Made by a program: the position numbers and the translations under genes. A DNA stretch of 64,000 bases from Bathymodiolus brooksi (lineage: Eukaryota > Mollusca > Bivalvia > Mytilida > Modiolidae), in NCBI GenBank assembly GCA_963680875.1, contig OY804578.1:5332001-5396000 (forward strand), written 5' to 3'. Shown piece by piece: positions 1-13,800 of the stretch (positions within the stretch are counted from its first letter, which is position 1; each line of letters begins with the position of its first letter). Below the pieces are notes generated by a model. It did no database searches. It had not been told where the DNA came from and saw only the letters and a program-made list of their open reading frames with translations.

Positions 1-2929
1 CCTGTTTACTGTAGATAGAAACGTGGGGCATCCATATTCTGTAAAGTTATGTTCCTGTTTACTGTAGATAGAAACGTGGGGCATCCATGTTCTCTAAAGT
101 TATGTCCCTGTTTACTGTAGATAGAAACGTGGGGCATCCATGTTCTGTAAAGTTATGATCCTGTTTACTGTAGATAGAAACGTGGGGCATCCATGTTCTG
201 TAAAGTTATGATCCTGTTTACTGTAGATAGAAACGTGGGACATCCATGTTCTGTAAAGTTATGTTCCTGTTTACTGTAGATAGAAACGTGGGGCATCCAT
301 GTTCTGTAAAGTTGTGTTCCTGTTTACTGTAGATAGAAACGTGGGGCATCCATGTTCTGTAAAGTTATGTCCCTGTTTACTGTAGATAGAAACGTGGGGC
401 ATCCATGTTCTGTAAAGTTATGTCCCTGTTTACTGTAGATGGAAACGTGGGGCATCCATGTTCTGTAAAGTTATGTCCCCGTTTACTGTAGATAGAAATG
501 TGGGGCATCCATGTTCTGTAAAGTTATGATCCTGTTTACTGTAGATAGAAAAGTGGGGCATCCATGTTCTGTAAAGTTATGATCCTGTTTACTGTAGATA
601 GAAGTGTGGGGCATCCATGTTCTGTAAAGTTATGTCCCTGTTTACTGTAGATAGAAACGTGGGGCATCCATGTTCTCTAAAGTTATGTCCCTGTTTACTG
701 TAGATAGAAACGTGGGGCATCCATGTTCTGTAAAGTTATGATCCTGTTTACTGTAGATAGAAACGTGGGGCATCCATGTTCTATAAAGTTATGTCCCTGT
801 TTACTGTAGATATAAGTGTGGGGCATCCATGATCTGTAAAGTTATGTCCCTGTTTACTGTAGATAGAAACGTGGGCATCCATGTTCTGTAAAGTTATGAT
901 CCTGTTTACTGTAGATGGAAACGTGGGGCATCCATGTTCTGTAAAGTTATGATCCTGTTTACTGTAGATCGAAACGTGGGCATCCATGTTCTGTAAAGTT
1001 ATGATCCTGTTTACTGTAGATGGAAACGTGGGGCATCCATGTTCTGTAAAGTTATGATCCTGTTTACTGTAGATCGAAACGTGGGGCATCCATGTTCTGT
1101 AAAGTTATGATCCTGTTTACTGTAGATGGAAACGTGGGGCATCCATGTTCTGTAAAGTTATGATCCTGTTTACTGTAGATCGAAACGTGGGGCATCCATG
1201 TTCTGTAAAGTTATGATCCTGTTTACTGTAGATGGAAACGTGGGGCATCCATGTTCTGTAAAGGTATGTCCCTGTTTACTGTAGATAGAAATGTGGGGCA
1301 TTCCATGTTCTTTAAAGTTATGTCCCTGTTTACTGTAGATATAAGTGTGGGGCATCCATGTTCTGTAAAGTTATGTCCCTGTTTACTGTAGATAGAAACG
1401 TGGGGCATCCATGTTCTGTAAAGTTATGTTCCTGTTTACTGTAGATGGAAACGTGGGGCATTCCATGTTCTTTAAAGTTATGTCCCTGTTTACTGTAGAT
1501 ATAAGTGTGGGGCATCCATGTTCTGTAAAGTTATGTCCCTGTTTACTGTAGATAGAAACGTGGGGCATCCATGTTCTGTAAAGTTATGTCCCTGTTTACT
1601 GTAGATAGAAACATGGCCATCCATGTTCTGTAAAGTTATGTTCCTGTTTACTGTAGATAGAAACGTGGGGCATCCATGTTCTGGAAAGATATGTCCCTGT
1701 TTACTGTAGATGGAAACGTGGGGCATCCATGTTCTGTAAAGTTATGTCCCTGTTTACTGTAGATAGAAACGTGGGGCATCCATGTTCTGTAAAGTTATGT
1801 CCCTGTTTACTGTAGATAGAAACGTGGGGCATCCATGTTCTGTAAAGTTATGATCCTGTTTACTGTTGATGGAAACATTGGGCATCCATGTTCTGTAAAG
1901 TTATGTCCCTGTTTACTGTAGATGGAAACGTGGGGCATCCATGTTCTGTAAAGTTATGTCCCTGTTGACTGTAGATAGAAACGTGGGGCATCCATGTTCT
2001 GTAAAGTTATGTCCCTGTTTACTGTAGATAGAAGTGTGGGGCATCCATGTTCTGTAAAGTTATGATCCTGTTTACTGTAGATAGAAGTGTGGGGCATCCA
2101 TGTTCTGTAAAGTTATGTCCCTGTTTACTGTAGATAGAAACGTGGGGCATCCATGTTCTGTAAACTTATGATCCTGTTTACTGTAGATAGAAATGTGGGG
2201 CATCCATGTTCTGTAAAGTTATGTTCCTGTTTACTGTAGATAGAAACGTGGGGCATCCATGTTCTGTAAAGTTATGTCCCTGTTTACTGTAGATAGAAAC
2301 GTGGGGCATCCATGTTCTGTAAAGTTAAGATCCTGTTTACTGTAGATAGAAACGTGGGGCATCCATGTTCTGTAAAGTTATGATCCTGTTTACTGTAGAT
2401 AGAAGTGTGGGGCATCCATGTTCTGTAAAGTTATGTCCCTGTTGACTGTAGATAGAAACGTTGGGCATCCATGTTCTGTAAAGTTATGTCCCTGTTTACT
2501 GTAGATAGAAACGTGGGGCATCCATGTTCTGTAAAGTTATGATCCTGTTTACTGTAGATAGAAACGTGGGGCATCCATGTTCTGTAAAGTTATGTCCCTG
2601 TTTACTGTAGATATAAGTGTGGGGCATCCATGTTCTGTAAAGTTATGTCCCTGTTTACTGTAGATAGAAACGTGGGGCATCCATGTTCTGTAAAGTTATG
2701 ATCCTGTTTACTGTAGATGGAAACGTGGGGCATCCATGTTCTCTAAAGTTATGTCCCTGTTTACTGTAGATAGAAACGTGGGACATCCATGTTCTGTAAA
2801 GTTATGTCCCTGTTTACTGTAGATAGAAACGTGGGGCATTCCATGTTCTGTAAAGTTATGTCCCTGTTTACTGTAGATATAAGTGTGGGGCATCCATGTT
2901 CTGTAAAGTTATGTCCCTGTTTACTGTAG

Positions 2930-5136
2930 ATAGAAACATGAGGCATCCATGTTCTGTAAAGTTATGTCCCTGTTTACTGTAGATAGAAACATGGGGCATC
3001 CATGTTCTGTAAAGTTATGTTCCTGTTTACTGTAGATAGAAGTGTGGGGCATCCATGTTCTGTAAAGTTATGTCCCTGTTTACTGTAGATAGAAGTGTGG
3101 GGCATCCATGCTATGTAAAGTTATGTCCCTGTTTACTGTTGATAGAAACGTGGGGCATCCATGTTCTGTAAAGTTATGATCCTGTTTACTGTAGATAGAA
3201 ACGTGGGGCATCCATGTTCTGTAAAGTTATGTCCCTGTTTACTGTAGATATAAGTGTGGGGCATCCATGTTCTGTAAAGTTATGTCCCTGTTTACTGTAG
3301 ATAGAAACGTGGGGCATCCATGTTCTATAAAGTTATGATCCTGTTTACTGTAGATGGAAACGTGGGACATCCATGTTCTGTAAAGTTATGTCCCTGTTTA
3401 CTGTAGATAGAAACGTGGGGCATCCATGTTCTGTAAAGTTATGATCCTGTTTACTGTAGATAGAAACGTGGGGCATCCATGTTCTGTAAAGTTATGTCCC
3501 TGTTTACTGTAGATAGAAACGTGGGGCATCCATGTTCTGTAAAGTTATGATCCTGTTTACTGTAGATAGAAACGTGGGGCATCCATGTTCTGTAAAGTTA
3601 TGATCCTGTTTACTGTAGATGGAAACGTGGGGCATCCATGTTCTGTAAAGTTATGTCCCTATTTACTGTAGATAGAAACGTGTGGCATCCATGTTCTGTA
3701 AAGTTATGATCCTGTTTACTGTTGATGGAAACGTGGGGTATCCATGTTCTGTAAAGTTATGTCCCTGTTTACTGTAGATGGAAACGTGGGGCATCCATGT
3801 TCTGTAAAGTTATGTCCCTGTTTACTGTAGATAGAAACGTGGGGCATCCAAGTTCTGTAAACTTATGATCCTGTTTACTGTAGATAGAAACGTGGGGCAT
3901 CCATGTTCTGTAAAGTTATGTACCTGTTTACTGTAGATGGAAACGTGGGGCAACCATGTTCTGTAAAGTTATGTCCCTGTTTACTGTAGATAGAAACGTG
4001 GGGCATCCATGTTCTGTAAAGTTATGATCCTGTTTACTGTAGATAGAAACGTGGGGCATCCATGTTCTGTAAAGTTATGTCCCTGTTTACTGTAGATAGA
4101 AACATGAGGCATCCATGTTCTGTAAAGTTATGTCCCTGTTTACTGTAGATAGAAACATGGGGCATCCATGTTCTGTAAAGTTATGTTCCTGTTTACTGTA
4201 GATAGAAGTGTGGGGCATCCATGTTCTGTAAAGTTATGTCCCTGTTTACTGTAGATAGAAGTGTGGGGCATCCATGCTATGTAAAGTTATGTCCCTGTTT
4301 ACTGTTGATAGAAACGTGGGGCATCCATGTTCTGTAAAGTTATGATCCTGTTTACTGTAGATAGAAACGTGGGGCATCCATGTTCTGTAAAGTTATGTCC
4401 CTGTTTACTGTAGATATAAGTGTGGGGCATCCATGTTCTGTAAAGTTATGTCCCTGTTTACTGTAGATAGAAACGTGGGGCATCCATGTTCTTTAAAGTT
4501 ATGATCCTGTTTACTGTAGATGGAAACGTGGGACATCCATGTTCTGTAAAGTTATGTCCCTGTTTACTGTAGATAGAAACGTGGGGCATCCATGTTCTGT
4601 AAAGTTATGATCCTGTTTACTGTAGATAGAAACGTGGGGCATCCATGTTCTGTAAAGTTATGTCCCTGTTTACTGTAGATAGAAACGTGGGGCATCCATG
4701 TTCTGTAAAGTTATGATCCTGTTTACTGTAGATAGAAACGTGGGGCATCCATGTTCTGTAAAGTTATGATCCTGTTTACTGTAGATGGAAACGTGGGGCA
4801 TCCATGTTCTGTAAAGTTATGTCCCTATTTACTGTAGATAGAAACGTGTGGCATCCATGTTCTGTAAAGTTATGATCCTGTTTACTGTTGATGGAAACGT
4901 GGGGTATCCATGTTCTGTAAAGTTATGTCCCTGTTTACTGTAGATGGAAACGTGGGGCATCCATGTTCTGTAAAGTTATGTCCCTGTTTACTGTAGATAG
5001 AAACGTGGGGCATCCAAGTTCTGTAAACTTATGATCCTGTTTACTGTAGATAGAAACGTGGGGCATCCATGTTCTGTAAAGTTATGTACCTGTTTACTGT
5101 AGATGGAAACGTGGGGCAACCATGTTCTGTAAAGTT
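2930..5136. repeat. 22-monomer duplication within satellite A
   Basis: Two adjacent segments match in the order of their rare variants with an offset of 1166 bp, which is exactly 22 monomers. The marker ACATGAGGC ends its ACATG at 2940 and again at 4106. The marker GGGGCAACCATG has its CAACC at 3951 and again at 5117. The variants CATGCTATG, GTCCCTATTTACTG and GGGGTATCC also recur in the same order. After about 5136 the second copy departs from the first. This is a direct sign of unequal exchange or segment amplification on the kilobase scale. Confidence 0.88.
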
Positions 5137-6013
5137 ATGATCCTGTTTGCTGTAGATAGAAGTGTGGGGCATCCATGTTCTGTAAAGTTATGATCCTGTT
5201 TACTGTAGATAGAAACGTGGGGCATCCATGTTCTGTAAAGTTATGATCCTGTTTACTGTAGATGGAAACGTGGGGCATCCATGTTCTGTAAAGTTATGAT
5301 CCTGTTTACTGTAGATAGAAGTGTGGGGCATCCATGTTCTGTAAAGTTATGTCCCTGTTTACTGTAGATAGAAACATGGGGCATCCATGTTCTGTAAAGT
5401 TATGTCCCTGTTTACTGTAGATGGAAACGTGGGGCATCCATGTTCTGTAAAGTTATGTCCCTGTTTACTGTAGATATAAGTGTGGGGCATCCATGTTCTG
5501 TAAAGTTATGTCCCTGTTTACTGTAGATGGAAACGTGGGGCATCCATGTTCTGTAAAGTTATGATCATGTTTACTGTAGATAGAAGTGTGGGGCATCCAT
5601 GTTCTGTAAAGTTATGATCCTGTTTACTGTAGATAGAAACGTGGGGCATCCATGTTCTGTAAAGTTATGATCCTGTTTACTGTAGATAGAAACGTGGGGC
5701 ATCCATGTTCTGTAAAGTTATGATCCTGTTTACTGTAGATAGAAGTGTGGGGCATCCATGTTCTGTAAAGTTATGTCCCTGTTTACTGTAGATAGAAACG
5801 TGGGGCATCCATGTTCTGTAAAGTTATGTCCCTGTTTACTGTAGATATAAGTGTGGGGCATCCATGTTCTGTAAAGTTATATCCCTGTTTACTGTAGATA
5901 GAAACGTGGGGCATCCATGTTCTATAAAGTTATGATCCTGTTTACTGTAGATGGAAACTTGGGGCATCCATGTTCTGTAAAGTTATGTCCCTGTTTACTG
6001 TAGATAGAAACAT

Positions 6014-9000
6014 GAGGCATCCATGTTCTGTAAAGTTATGTCCCTGTTTACTGTAGATAGAAACATGGGGCATCCATGTTCTGTAAAGTTATGTTCCTGT
6101 TTACTGTAGATAAAAACGTGGGGCATCCATGTTCTGTAAAGTTATGTCCCTGTTTACTGTAGATAGAAGTGTGGGGCATCCATGTTCTGTAAAGTTATGT
6201 CCCTGTTTACTGTAGATAGAAGTGTGGGGCATCCATGTTATGTAAAGTTATGTCCCTGTTTACTGTAGATAGAAACGTGGGGCATCCATGTTCTGTAAAG
6301 TTATGATCCTGTTTACTGTAGATAGAAACGTGGGGCATCCATGTTCTGTAAAGTTATGTCCCTGTTTACTGTAGATATAAGTGTGGGGCATCCATGTTCT
6401 GTAAAGTTATATCCCTGTTTACTGTAGATAGAAACGTGGGGCATCCATGTTCTATAAAGTTATGATCCTGTTTACTGTAGATGGAAACGTGGGACATCCA
6501 TGTTCTGTAAAGTTATGTCCCTGTTTACTGTAGATAGAAACGTGGGGCATCCATGTTCTGTAAAGTTATGATCCTGTTTACTGTAGATAGAAACTTGGGG
6601 CATCCATGTTCTGTAAAGTTATGTCCCTGTTTACTGTAGATAGAAACGTGGGGCATCCATGTTCTGTAAAGTTATGATCCTGTTTACTGTAGATAGAAAC
6701 GTGGGGCATCCATGTTCTGTAAAGTTATGATCCTGTTTACTGTAGATGGAAACGTGGGGCATCCATGTTCTGTAAAGTTATGTCCCTGTTTACTGTAGAT
6801 GGAAACGTGGGGCATCCATGTTCTGTAAAGTTATGTCCCTGTTTACTGTAGATATAAGTGTGGGGCATCCATGTTCTATAAAGTTATGTCCCTGTTTACT
6901 GTAGATGGAAACGTGGGGCATCCATGTTCTGTAAAGTTATGATCATGTTTACTGTAGATATAAGTGTGGGGCATCCATGTTCTGTAAAGTTATGTCCCTG
7001 TTTACTGTAGATGGAAATGTGGGGCATCCATGTTCTGTAAAGTTATGATCCTGTTTACTGTAGATAGAAGTGTGGGGCATCCATGTTCTGTAAAGTTATG
7101 ATCCTGTTTACTGTAGATAGAAACGTGGGGCATCCATGTTCTGTAAAGTTATGATCCTGTTTACTGTAGATAGAAACGTGGGGCATCCATGTTCTGTAAA
7201 GTTATGATCCTGTTTACTGTAGATAGAAGTGTGGGGCATCCATGTTCTGTAAAGTTATGTCCCTGTTTACTGTAGATAGAAACGTGGGGCATCCATGTTG
7301 TGTAAAGTTATGTCCCTGTTTACTGTAGATATAAGTGTGGGGCATCCATGTTCTGTAAAGTTATATCCCTGTTTACTGTAGATAGAAACATGGGGCATCC
7401 ATGTTCTATAAAGTTATGATCCTGTTTACTGTAGATGGAAACGTGGGACATCCATGTTCTGTAAAGTTATGTCCCTGTTTACTGTAGATAGAAACGTGGG
7501 GCATCCATGTTCTGTAAAGTTATGATCCTGTTTACTGTAGATAGAAACTTGGGGCATCCATGTTCTGTAAAGTTATGTCCCTGTTTACTGTAGATAGAAA
7601 CGTGGGGCATCCATGTTCTGTAAAGTTATGTCCCTGTTTACTGTAGATAGAAACGTGGGGCATCCATGTTCTATAAAGTTATGATCCTGTTTACTGTTGA
7701 TGGAAGCGTGGGGCATCCATGTTCTGTAAAGTTATGATCCTGTTTACTCTAGATGGAAACGTTGGGCATCCATGTTCTGTAAAGTTATGTCCCTGTTTAC
7801 TGTAGATGGAAATGTGGGGCATTCCATGTTCTGTAAAGTTATGTACCTGTTTACTGTAGATATAAGTGTGGGTCATCCATGTTCTGTAAAGTTATGTCCC
7901 TGTTTACTGTAGATAGAAACATGAGGCATCCATGTTCTGTAAAGTTATGTCCCTGTTTACTGTAGATAGAAACATGGGGCATCCATGTTCTGTAAAGTTA
8001 TGTTCCTGTTTACTGTAGATAAAAACGTGGGGCATCCATGTTCTGTAAAGTTATGTCCCTGTTTACTGTAGATAGAAGTGTGGGGCATCCATGTTCTGTA
8101 AAGTTATGTCCCTGTTTACTGTAGATAGAAGTGTGGGGCATCCATGTTATGTAAAGTTATGTCCCTGTTTACTGTAGATAGAAACGTGGGGCATCCATGT
8201 TCTGTAAAGTTATGATCCTGTTTACTGTAGATAGAAACGTGGGGCATCCATGTTCTGTAAAGTTATGTCCCTGTTTACTGTAGATATAAGTGTGGGGCAT
8301 CCATGTTCTGTAAAGTTATATCCCTGTTTACTGTAGATAGAAACGTGGGGCATCCATGTTCTATAAAGTTATGATCCTGTTTACTGTAGATGGAAACGTG
8401 GGACATCCATGTTCTGTAAAGTTATGTCCCTGTTTACTGTAGATAGAAACGTGGGGCATCCATGTTCTGTAAAGTTATGATCCTGTTTACTGTAGATAGA
8501 AACTTGGGGCATCCATGTTCTGTAAAGTTATGTCCCTGTTTACTGTAGATAGAAACGTGGGGCATCCATGTTTTGTAAAGTTATGATCCTGTTTACTGTA
8601 GATAGAAACGTGGGGCATCCATGTTCTGTAAAGTTATGATCCTGTTTACTGTAGATGGAAACGTGGGGCATCCATGTTCTGTAAAGTTATGTCCCTGTTT
8701 ACTGTAGATGGAAACGTGGGGCATCCATGTTCTGTAAAGTTATGTCCCTGTTTACTGTAGATATAAGTGTGGGGCATCCATGTTCTATAAAGTTATGTCC
8801 CTGTTTACTGTAGATGGAAACGTGGGGCATCCATGTTCTGTAAAGTTATGATCATGTTTACTGTAGATATAAGTGTGGGGCATCCATGTTCTGTAAAGTT
8901 ATGTCCCTGTTTACTGTAGATGGAAATGTGGGGCATCCATGTTCTGTAAAGTTATGATCCTGTTTACTGTAGATAGAAGTGTGGGGCATCCATGTCCTGT

Positions 9001-9832
9001 AAAGTTATGATCCTGTTTACTGTAGATAGAAACGTGGGGCATCCATGTTCTGTAAAGTTATGATCCTGTTTACTGTAGATAGAAACGTGGGGCATCCATG
9101 TTCTGTAAAGTTATGATCCTGTTTACTGTAGATAGAAGTGTGGGGCATCCATGTTCTGTAAAGTTATGTCCCTGTTTACTGTAGATAGAAACGTGGGGCA
9201 TCCATGTTCTGTAAAGTTATGTCCCTGTTTACTGTAGATATAAGTGTGGGGCATCCATGTTCTGTAAAGTTATATCCCTGTTTACTGTAGATAGAAACGT
9301 GGGGCATCCATGTTCTATAAAGTTATGATCCTGTTTACTGTAGATGGAAACGTGGGACATCCATGTTCTGTAAAGTTATGTCCCTGTTTACTGTAGATAG
9401 AAACGTGGGGCATCCATGTTCTGTAAAGTTATGATCCTGTTTACTGTAGATAGAAACTTGGGGCATCCATGTTCTGTAAAGTTATGTCCCTGTTTACTGT
9501 AGATAGAAACGTGGGGCATCCATGTTCTGTAAAGTTATGTCCCTGTTTACTGTAGATAGAAACGTGGGGCATCCATGTTCTATAAAGTTATGATCCTGTT
9601 TACTGTTGATGGAAACGTGGGGCATCCATGTTCTGTAAAGTTATGATCCTGTTTACTCTAGATGGAAACGTTGGGCATCCATGTTCTGTAAAGTTATGTC
9701 CCTGTTTACTGTAGATGGAAATGTGGGGCATTCCATGTTCTGTAAAGTTATGTACCTGTTTACTGTAGATATAAGTGTGGGTCATCCATGTTCTGTAAAG
9801 TTATGTCCCTGTTTACTGTAGATAGAAACATG
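6014..9832. repeat. Two successive 36-monomer higher-order units in satellite A
   Basis: The ACATGAGGC marker occurs at 6014, 7923 and 9832, each 1909 bp apart. That equals 36 x 53 plus the single extra base of one 54-bp monomer. Accompanying variants recur in the same order: GATAAAAACGTGG, GTTATGTAAAG, TTATATCCC, GATCATGTTTAC, AAACTTGGGG and ACTCTAGATGG. The same 1909-bp step appears again between 16565 and 18474, and the preceding interval 4106 to 6014 is 1908 bp (36 monomers without the extra base). Isolated private changes, such as GGAAGCGTGG near 7703, separate the copies. Confidence 0.88.
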
Positions 9833-10865
9833 AGGCATCCATGTTCTGTAAAGTTATGTCCCTGTTTACTGTAGATAGAAACATGGGGCATCCATGTTCT
9901 GTAAAGTTATGTTCCTGTTTACTGTAGATAAAAACGTGGGGCATCCATGTTCTGTAAAGTTATGTCCCTGTTTACTGTAGATAGAAGTGTGGGGCATCCA
10001 TGTTCTGTAAAGTTATGTCCCTGTTTACTGTAGATAGAAGTGTGGGGCATCCATGTTATGTAAAGTTATGTCCCTGTTTACTGTAGATAGAAACGTGGGG
10101 CATCCATGTTCTGTAAAGTTATGATCCTGTTTACTGTAGATAGAAACGTGGGGCATCCATGTTCTGTAAAGTTATGTCCCTGTTTACTGTAGATATAAGT
10201 GTGGGGCATCCATGTTCTGTAAAGTTATATCCCTGTTTACTGTAGATAGAAACGTGGGGCATCCATGTTCTATAAAGTTATGATCCTGTTTACTGTAGAT
10301 GGAAACGTGGGACATCCATGTTCTGTAAAGTTATGTCCCTGTTTACTGTAGATAGAAACATGGGGCATCCATGTTCTGTAAAGTTATGATCCTGTTTACT
10401 GTAGATAGAAACGTGGGGCATCCATGTTCTGTAAAGTTATGTCCCTGTTTACTGTAGATAGAAACGTGGGGCATCCATGTTCTGTAAAGTTATGATCCTG
10501 TTTACTGTAGATAGAAACGTGGGGCATCCATGTTCTGTAAAGTTATGATCCTGTTTACTGTAGATGGAAACGTGAGGCATCCATGTTCTGTAAAGTTATG
10601 TCCCTGTTTACTGTAGATAGAAACGTGTGGCATCCATGTTCTGTAAAGTTATGATCCTGTTTACTGTTGATGGAAACGTGGGGTATCCATGTTCTGTAAA
10701 GTTATGTCCCTGTTTACTGTAGATGGAAACGTGGGGCATCCATGTTCTGTAAAGTTATGTCCCTGTTTACTGTAGATAGAAACGTGGGGCATCCATGTTC
10801 TGTAAACTTATGATCCTGTTTACTGTAGATAGAAACGTGGGGCATCCATGTTCTGTAAAGTTATG

Positions 10866-13800
10866 TACCTGTTTACTGTAGATGGAAACGTGGGGCAACC
10901 ATGTTCTGTAAAGTTATGATCCTGTTTACTGTAGATAGAAGTGTGGGGCATCCATGTTCTGTAAAGTTATGATCCTGTTTACTGTAGATAGAAACGTGGG
11001 GCATCCATGTTCTGTAAAGTTATGATCCTGTTTACTGTAGATAGAAACGTGGGGCATCCATGTTCTGTAAAGTTATGATCCTGTTTACTGTAGATAGAAG
11101 TGTGGGGCATCCATGTTCTGTAAAGTTATGTCCCTGTTTACTGTAGATAGAAACGTGGGGCATCCATGTTCTGTAAAGTTATGTCCCTGTTTACTGTAGA
11201 TGGAAACATGGGGCATCCATGTTCTGTAAAGTTATGTCCCTGTTTACTGTAGATATAAGTGTGGGGCATCCATGTTCTGTAAAGTTATGTCCCTGTTTAC
11301 TGTAGATGGAAACGTGGGGCATCCATGTTCTGTAAAGTTATGATCATGTTTACTGTAGATATAAGTGTGGGGCATCCATGTTCTGTAAAGTTATGTCCCT
11401 GTTTACTGTAGATGGAAATGTGGGGCATCCATGTTCTGTAAAGTTATGATCCTGTTTACTGTAGATAGAAGTGTGGGGCATCCATGTTCTGTAAAGTTAT
11501 GTCCCTGTTTACTGTAGATAGAAACCTGGGGCATCCATGTTCTATAAAGTTATGATCCTGTTTACTGTTGATGGAAACGTGGGGCATCCATGTTCTGTAA
11601 AGTTATGATCCTGTTTACTCTAGATGGAAACGTTGGGCATCCATGTTCTGTAAAGTTATGTCCCTGTTTACTGTAGATGGAAATGTTGGGCATCCATGTT
11701 CTGTAAAGATATGATCCTGTTTACTGTAGATGGAAACGTGGGGCATCCATGTTCTGTAAAGTTATGATCCTGTTTACTGTAGATAGAAGTGTGGGGCATC
11801 CATGTTCTGTAAAGTTATGTCCCTGTTTACTGTAGATATAAGTGTGGGGCATCCATGTTCTGTAAAGTTATGATCCTGTTTACTGTAGATAGAAACGTGG
11901 GGCATCCATGTTCTGTAAAGTTATGATCCTGTTTACTGTAGATAGAAACGTGGGGCATCCATGTTCTGTAAAGATATGATCCTGTTTACTGTAGATAGAA
12001 ACGTGGGGCATCCATGTTCTGTAAAGTTATGATCCTGTTTACTGTAGATAGAAGTGTGGGGCATCCATGTTCTGTAAAGTTATGTCCCTGTTTACTGTAG
12101 ATAGAAACGTGGGGCATCCATGTTCTGTAAAGTTATGATCCTGTTTACTGTAGATAGAAGTGTTGGGCATCCATGTTCTGTAAAGTTATGATCCTGTTTA
12201 CTGTAGATAGAAACGTGGGGCATCCATGTTCTGTAAAGTTATGATCCTGTTTACTGTAGATAGAAGTGTGGGGCATCCATGTTCTGTAAAGTTATGTCCC
12301 TGTTTACTGTAGATAGAAACGTGGGGCATCCATGTTCTGTAAAGTTATGTCCCTGTTTACTGTAGATATAAGTGTGGGGCATTCATGTTCTGTAAAGTTA
12401 TATCCCTGTTTACTGTAGATAGAAACGTGGGGCATCCATGTTCTATAAAGTTATGATCCTGTTTACTGTAGATGGAAACGTGGGACATCCATGTTCTGTA
12501 AAGTTATGTCCCTGTTTACTGTAGATAGAAACGTGGGGCATCCATGTTCTGTAAAGTTATGATCCTGTTTACTGTAGATAGAAACTTGGGGCATCCATGT
12601 TCTGTAAAGTTATGTCCCTGTTTACTGTAGATAGAAACGTGGGGCATCCATGTTCTGTAAAGTTATGTCCCTGTTTACTGTAGATAGAAACGTGGGGCAT
12701 CCATGTTCTATAAAGTTATGATCCTGTTTACTGTTGATGGAAACGTGGGGCATCCATGTTCTGTAAAGTTATGATCCTGTTTACTCTAGATGGAAACGTT
12801 GGGCATCCATGTTCTGTAAAGTTATGTCCCTGTTTACTGTAGATGGAAATGTGGGGCATTCCATGTTCTGTAAAGTTATGTACCTGTTTACTGTAGATAT
12901 AAGTGTGGGTCATCCATGTTCTGTAAAGTTATGTCCCTGTTTACTGTAGATAGAAACATGAGGCATCCATGTTCTGTAAAGTTATGTCCCTGTTTACTGT
13001 AGATAGAAACATGGGGCATCCATGTTCTGTAAAGTTATGTTCCTGTTTACTGTAGATAAAAACGTGGGGCATCCATGTTCTGTAAAGTTATGTCCCTGTT
13101 TACTGTAGATAGAAGTGTGGGGCATCCATGTTCTGTAAAGTTATGTCCCTGTTTACTGTAGATAGAAGTGTGGGGCATCCATGTTATGTAAAGTTATGTC
13201 CCTGTTTACTGTAGATAGAAACGTGGGGCATCCATGTTCTGTAAAGTTATGATCCTGTTTACTGTAGATAGAAACGTGGGGCATCCATGTTCTGTAAAGT
13301 TATGTCCCTGTTTACTGTAGATATAAGTGTGGGGCATCCATGTTCTGTAAAGTTATATCCCTGTTTACTGTAGATAGAAACGTGGGGCATCCATGTTCTA
13401 TAAAGTTATGATCCTGTTTACTGTAGATGGAAACGTGGGACATCCATGTTCTGTAAAGTTATGTCCCTGTTTACTGTAGATAGAAACGTGTGGCATCCAT
13501 GTTCTGTAAAGTTATGATCCTGTTTACTGTAGATAGAAACTTGGGGCATCCATGTTCTGTAAAGTTATGTCCCTGTTTACTGTAGATAGAAACGTGGGGC
13601 ATCCATGTTCTGTAAAGTTATGATCCTGTTTACTGTAGATAGAAACGTGGGGCATCCATGTTCTGTAAAGTTATGATCCTGTTTACTGTAGATGGAAACG
13701 TGGGGCATCCATGTTCTGTAAAGTTATGTCCCTGTTTACTGTAGATGGAAACGTGGGGCATCCATGTTCTGTAAAGTTATGTCCCTGTTTACTGTAGATA

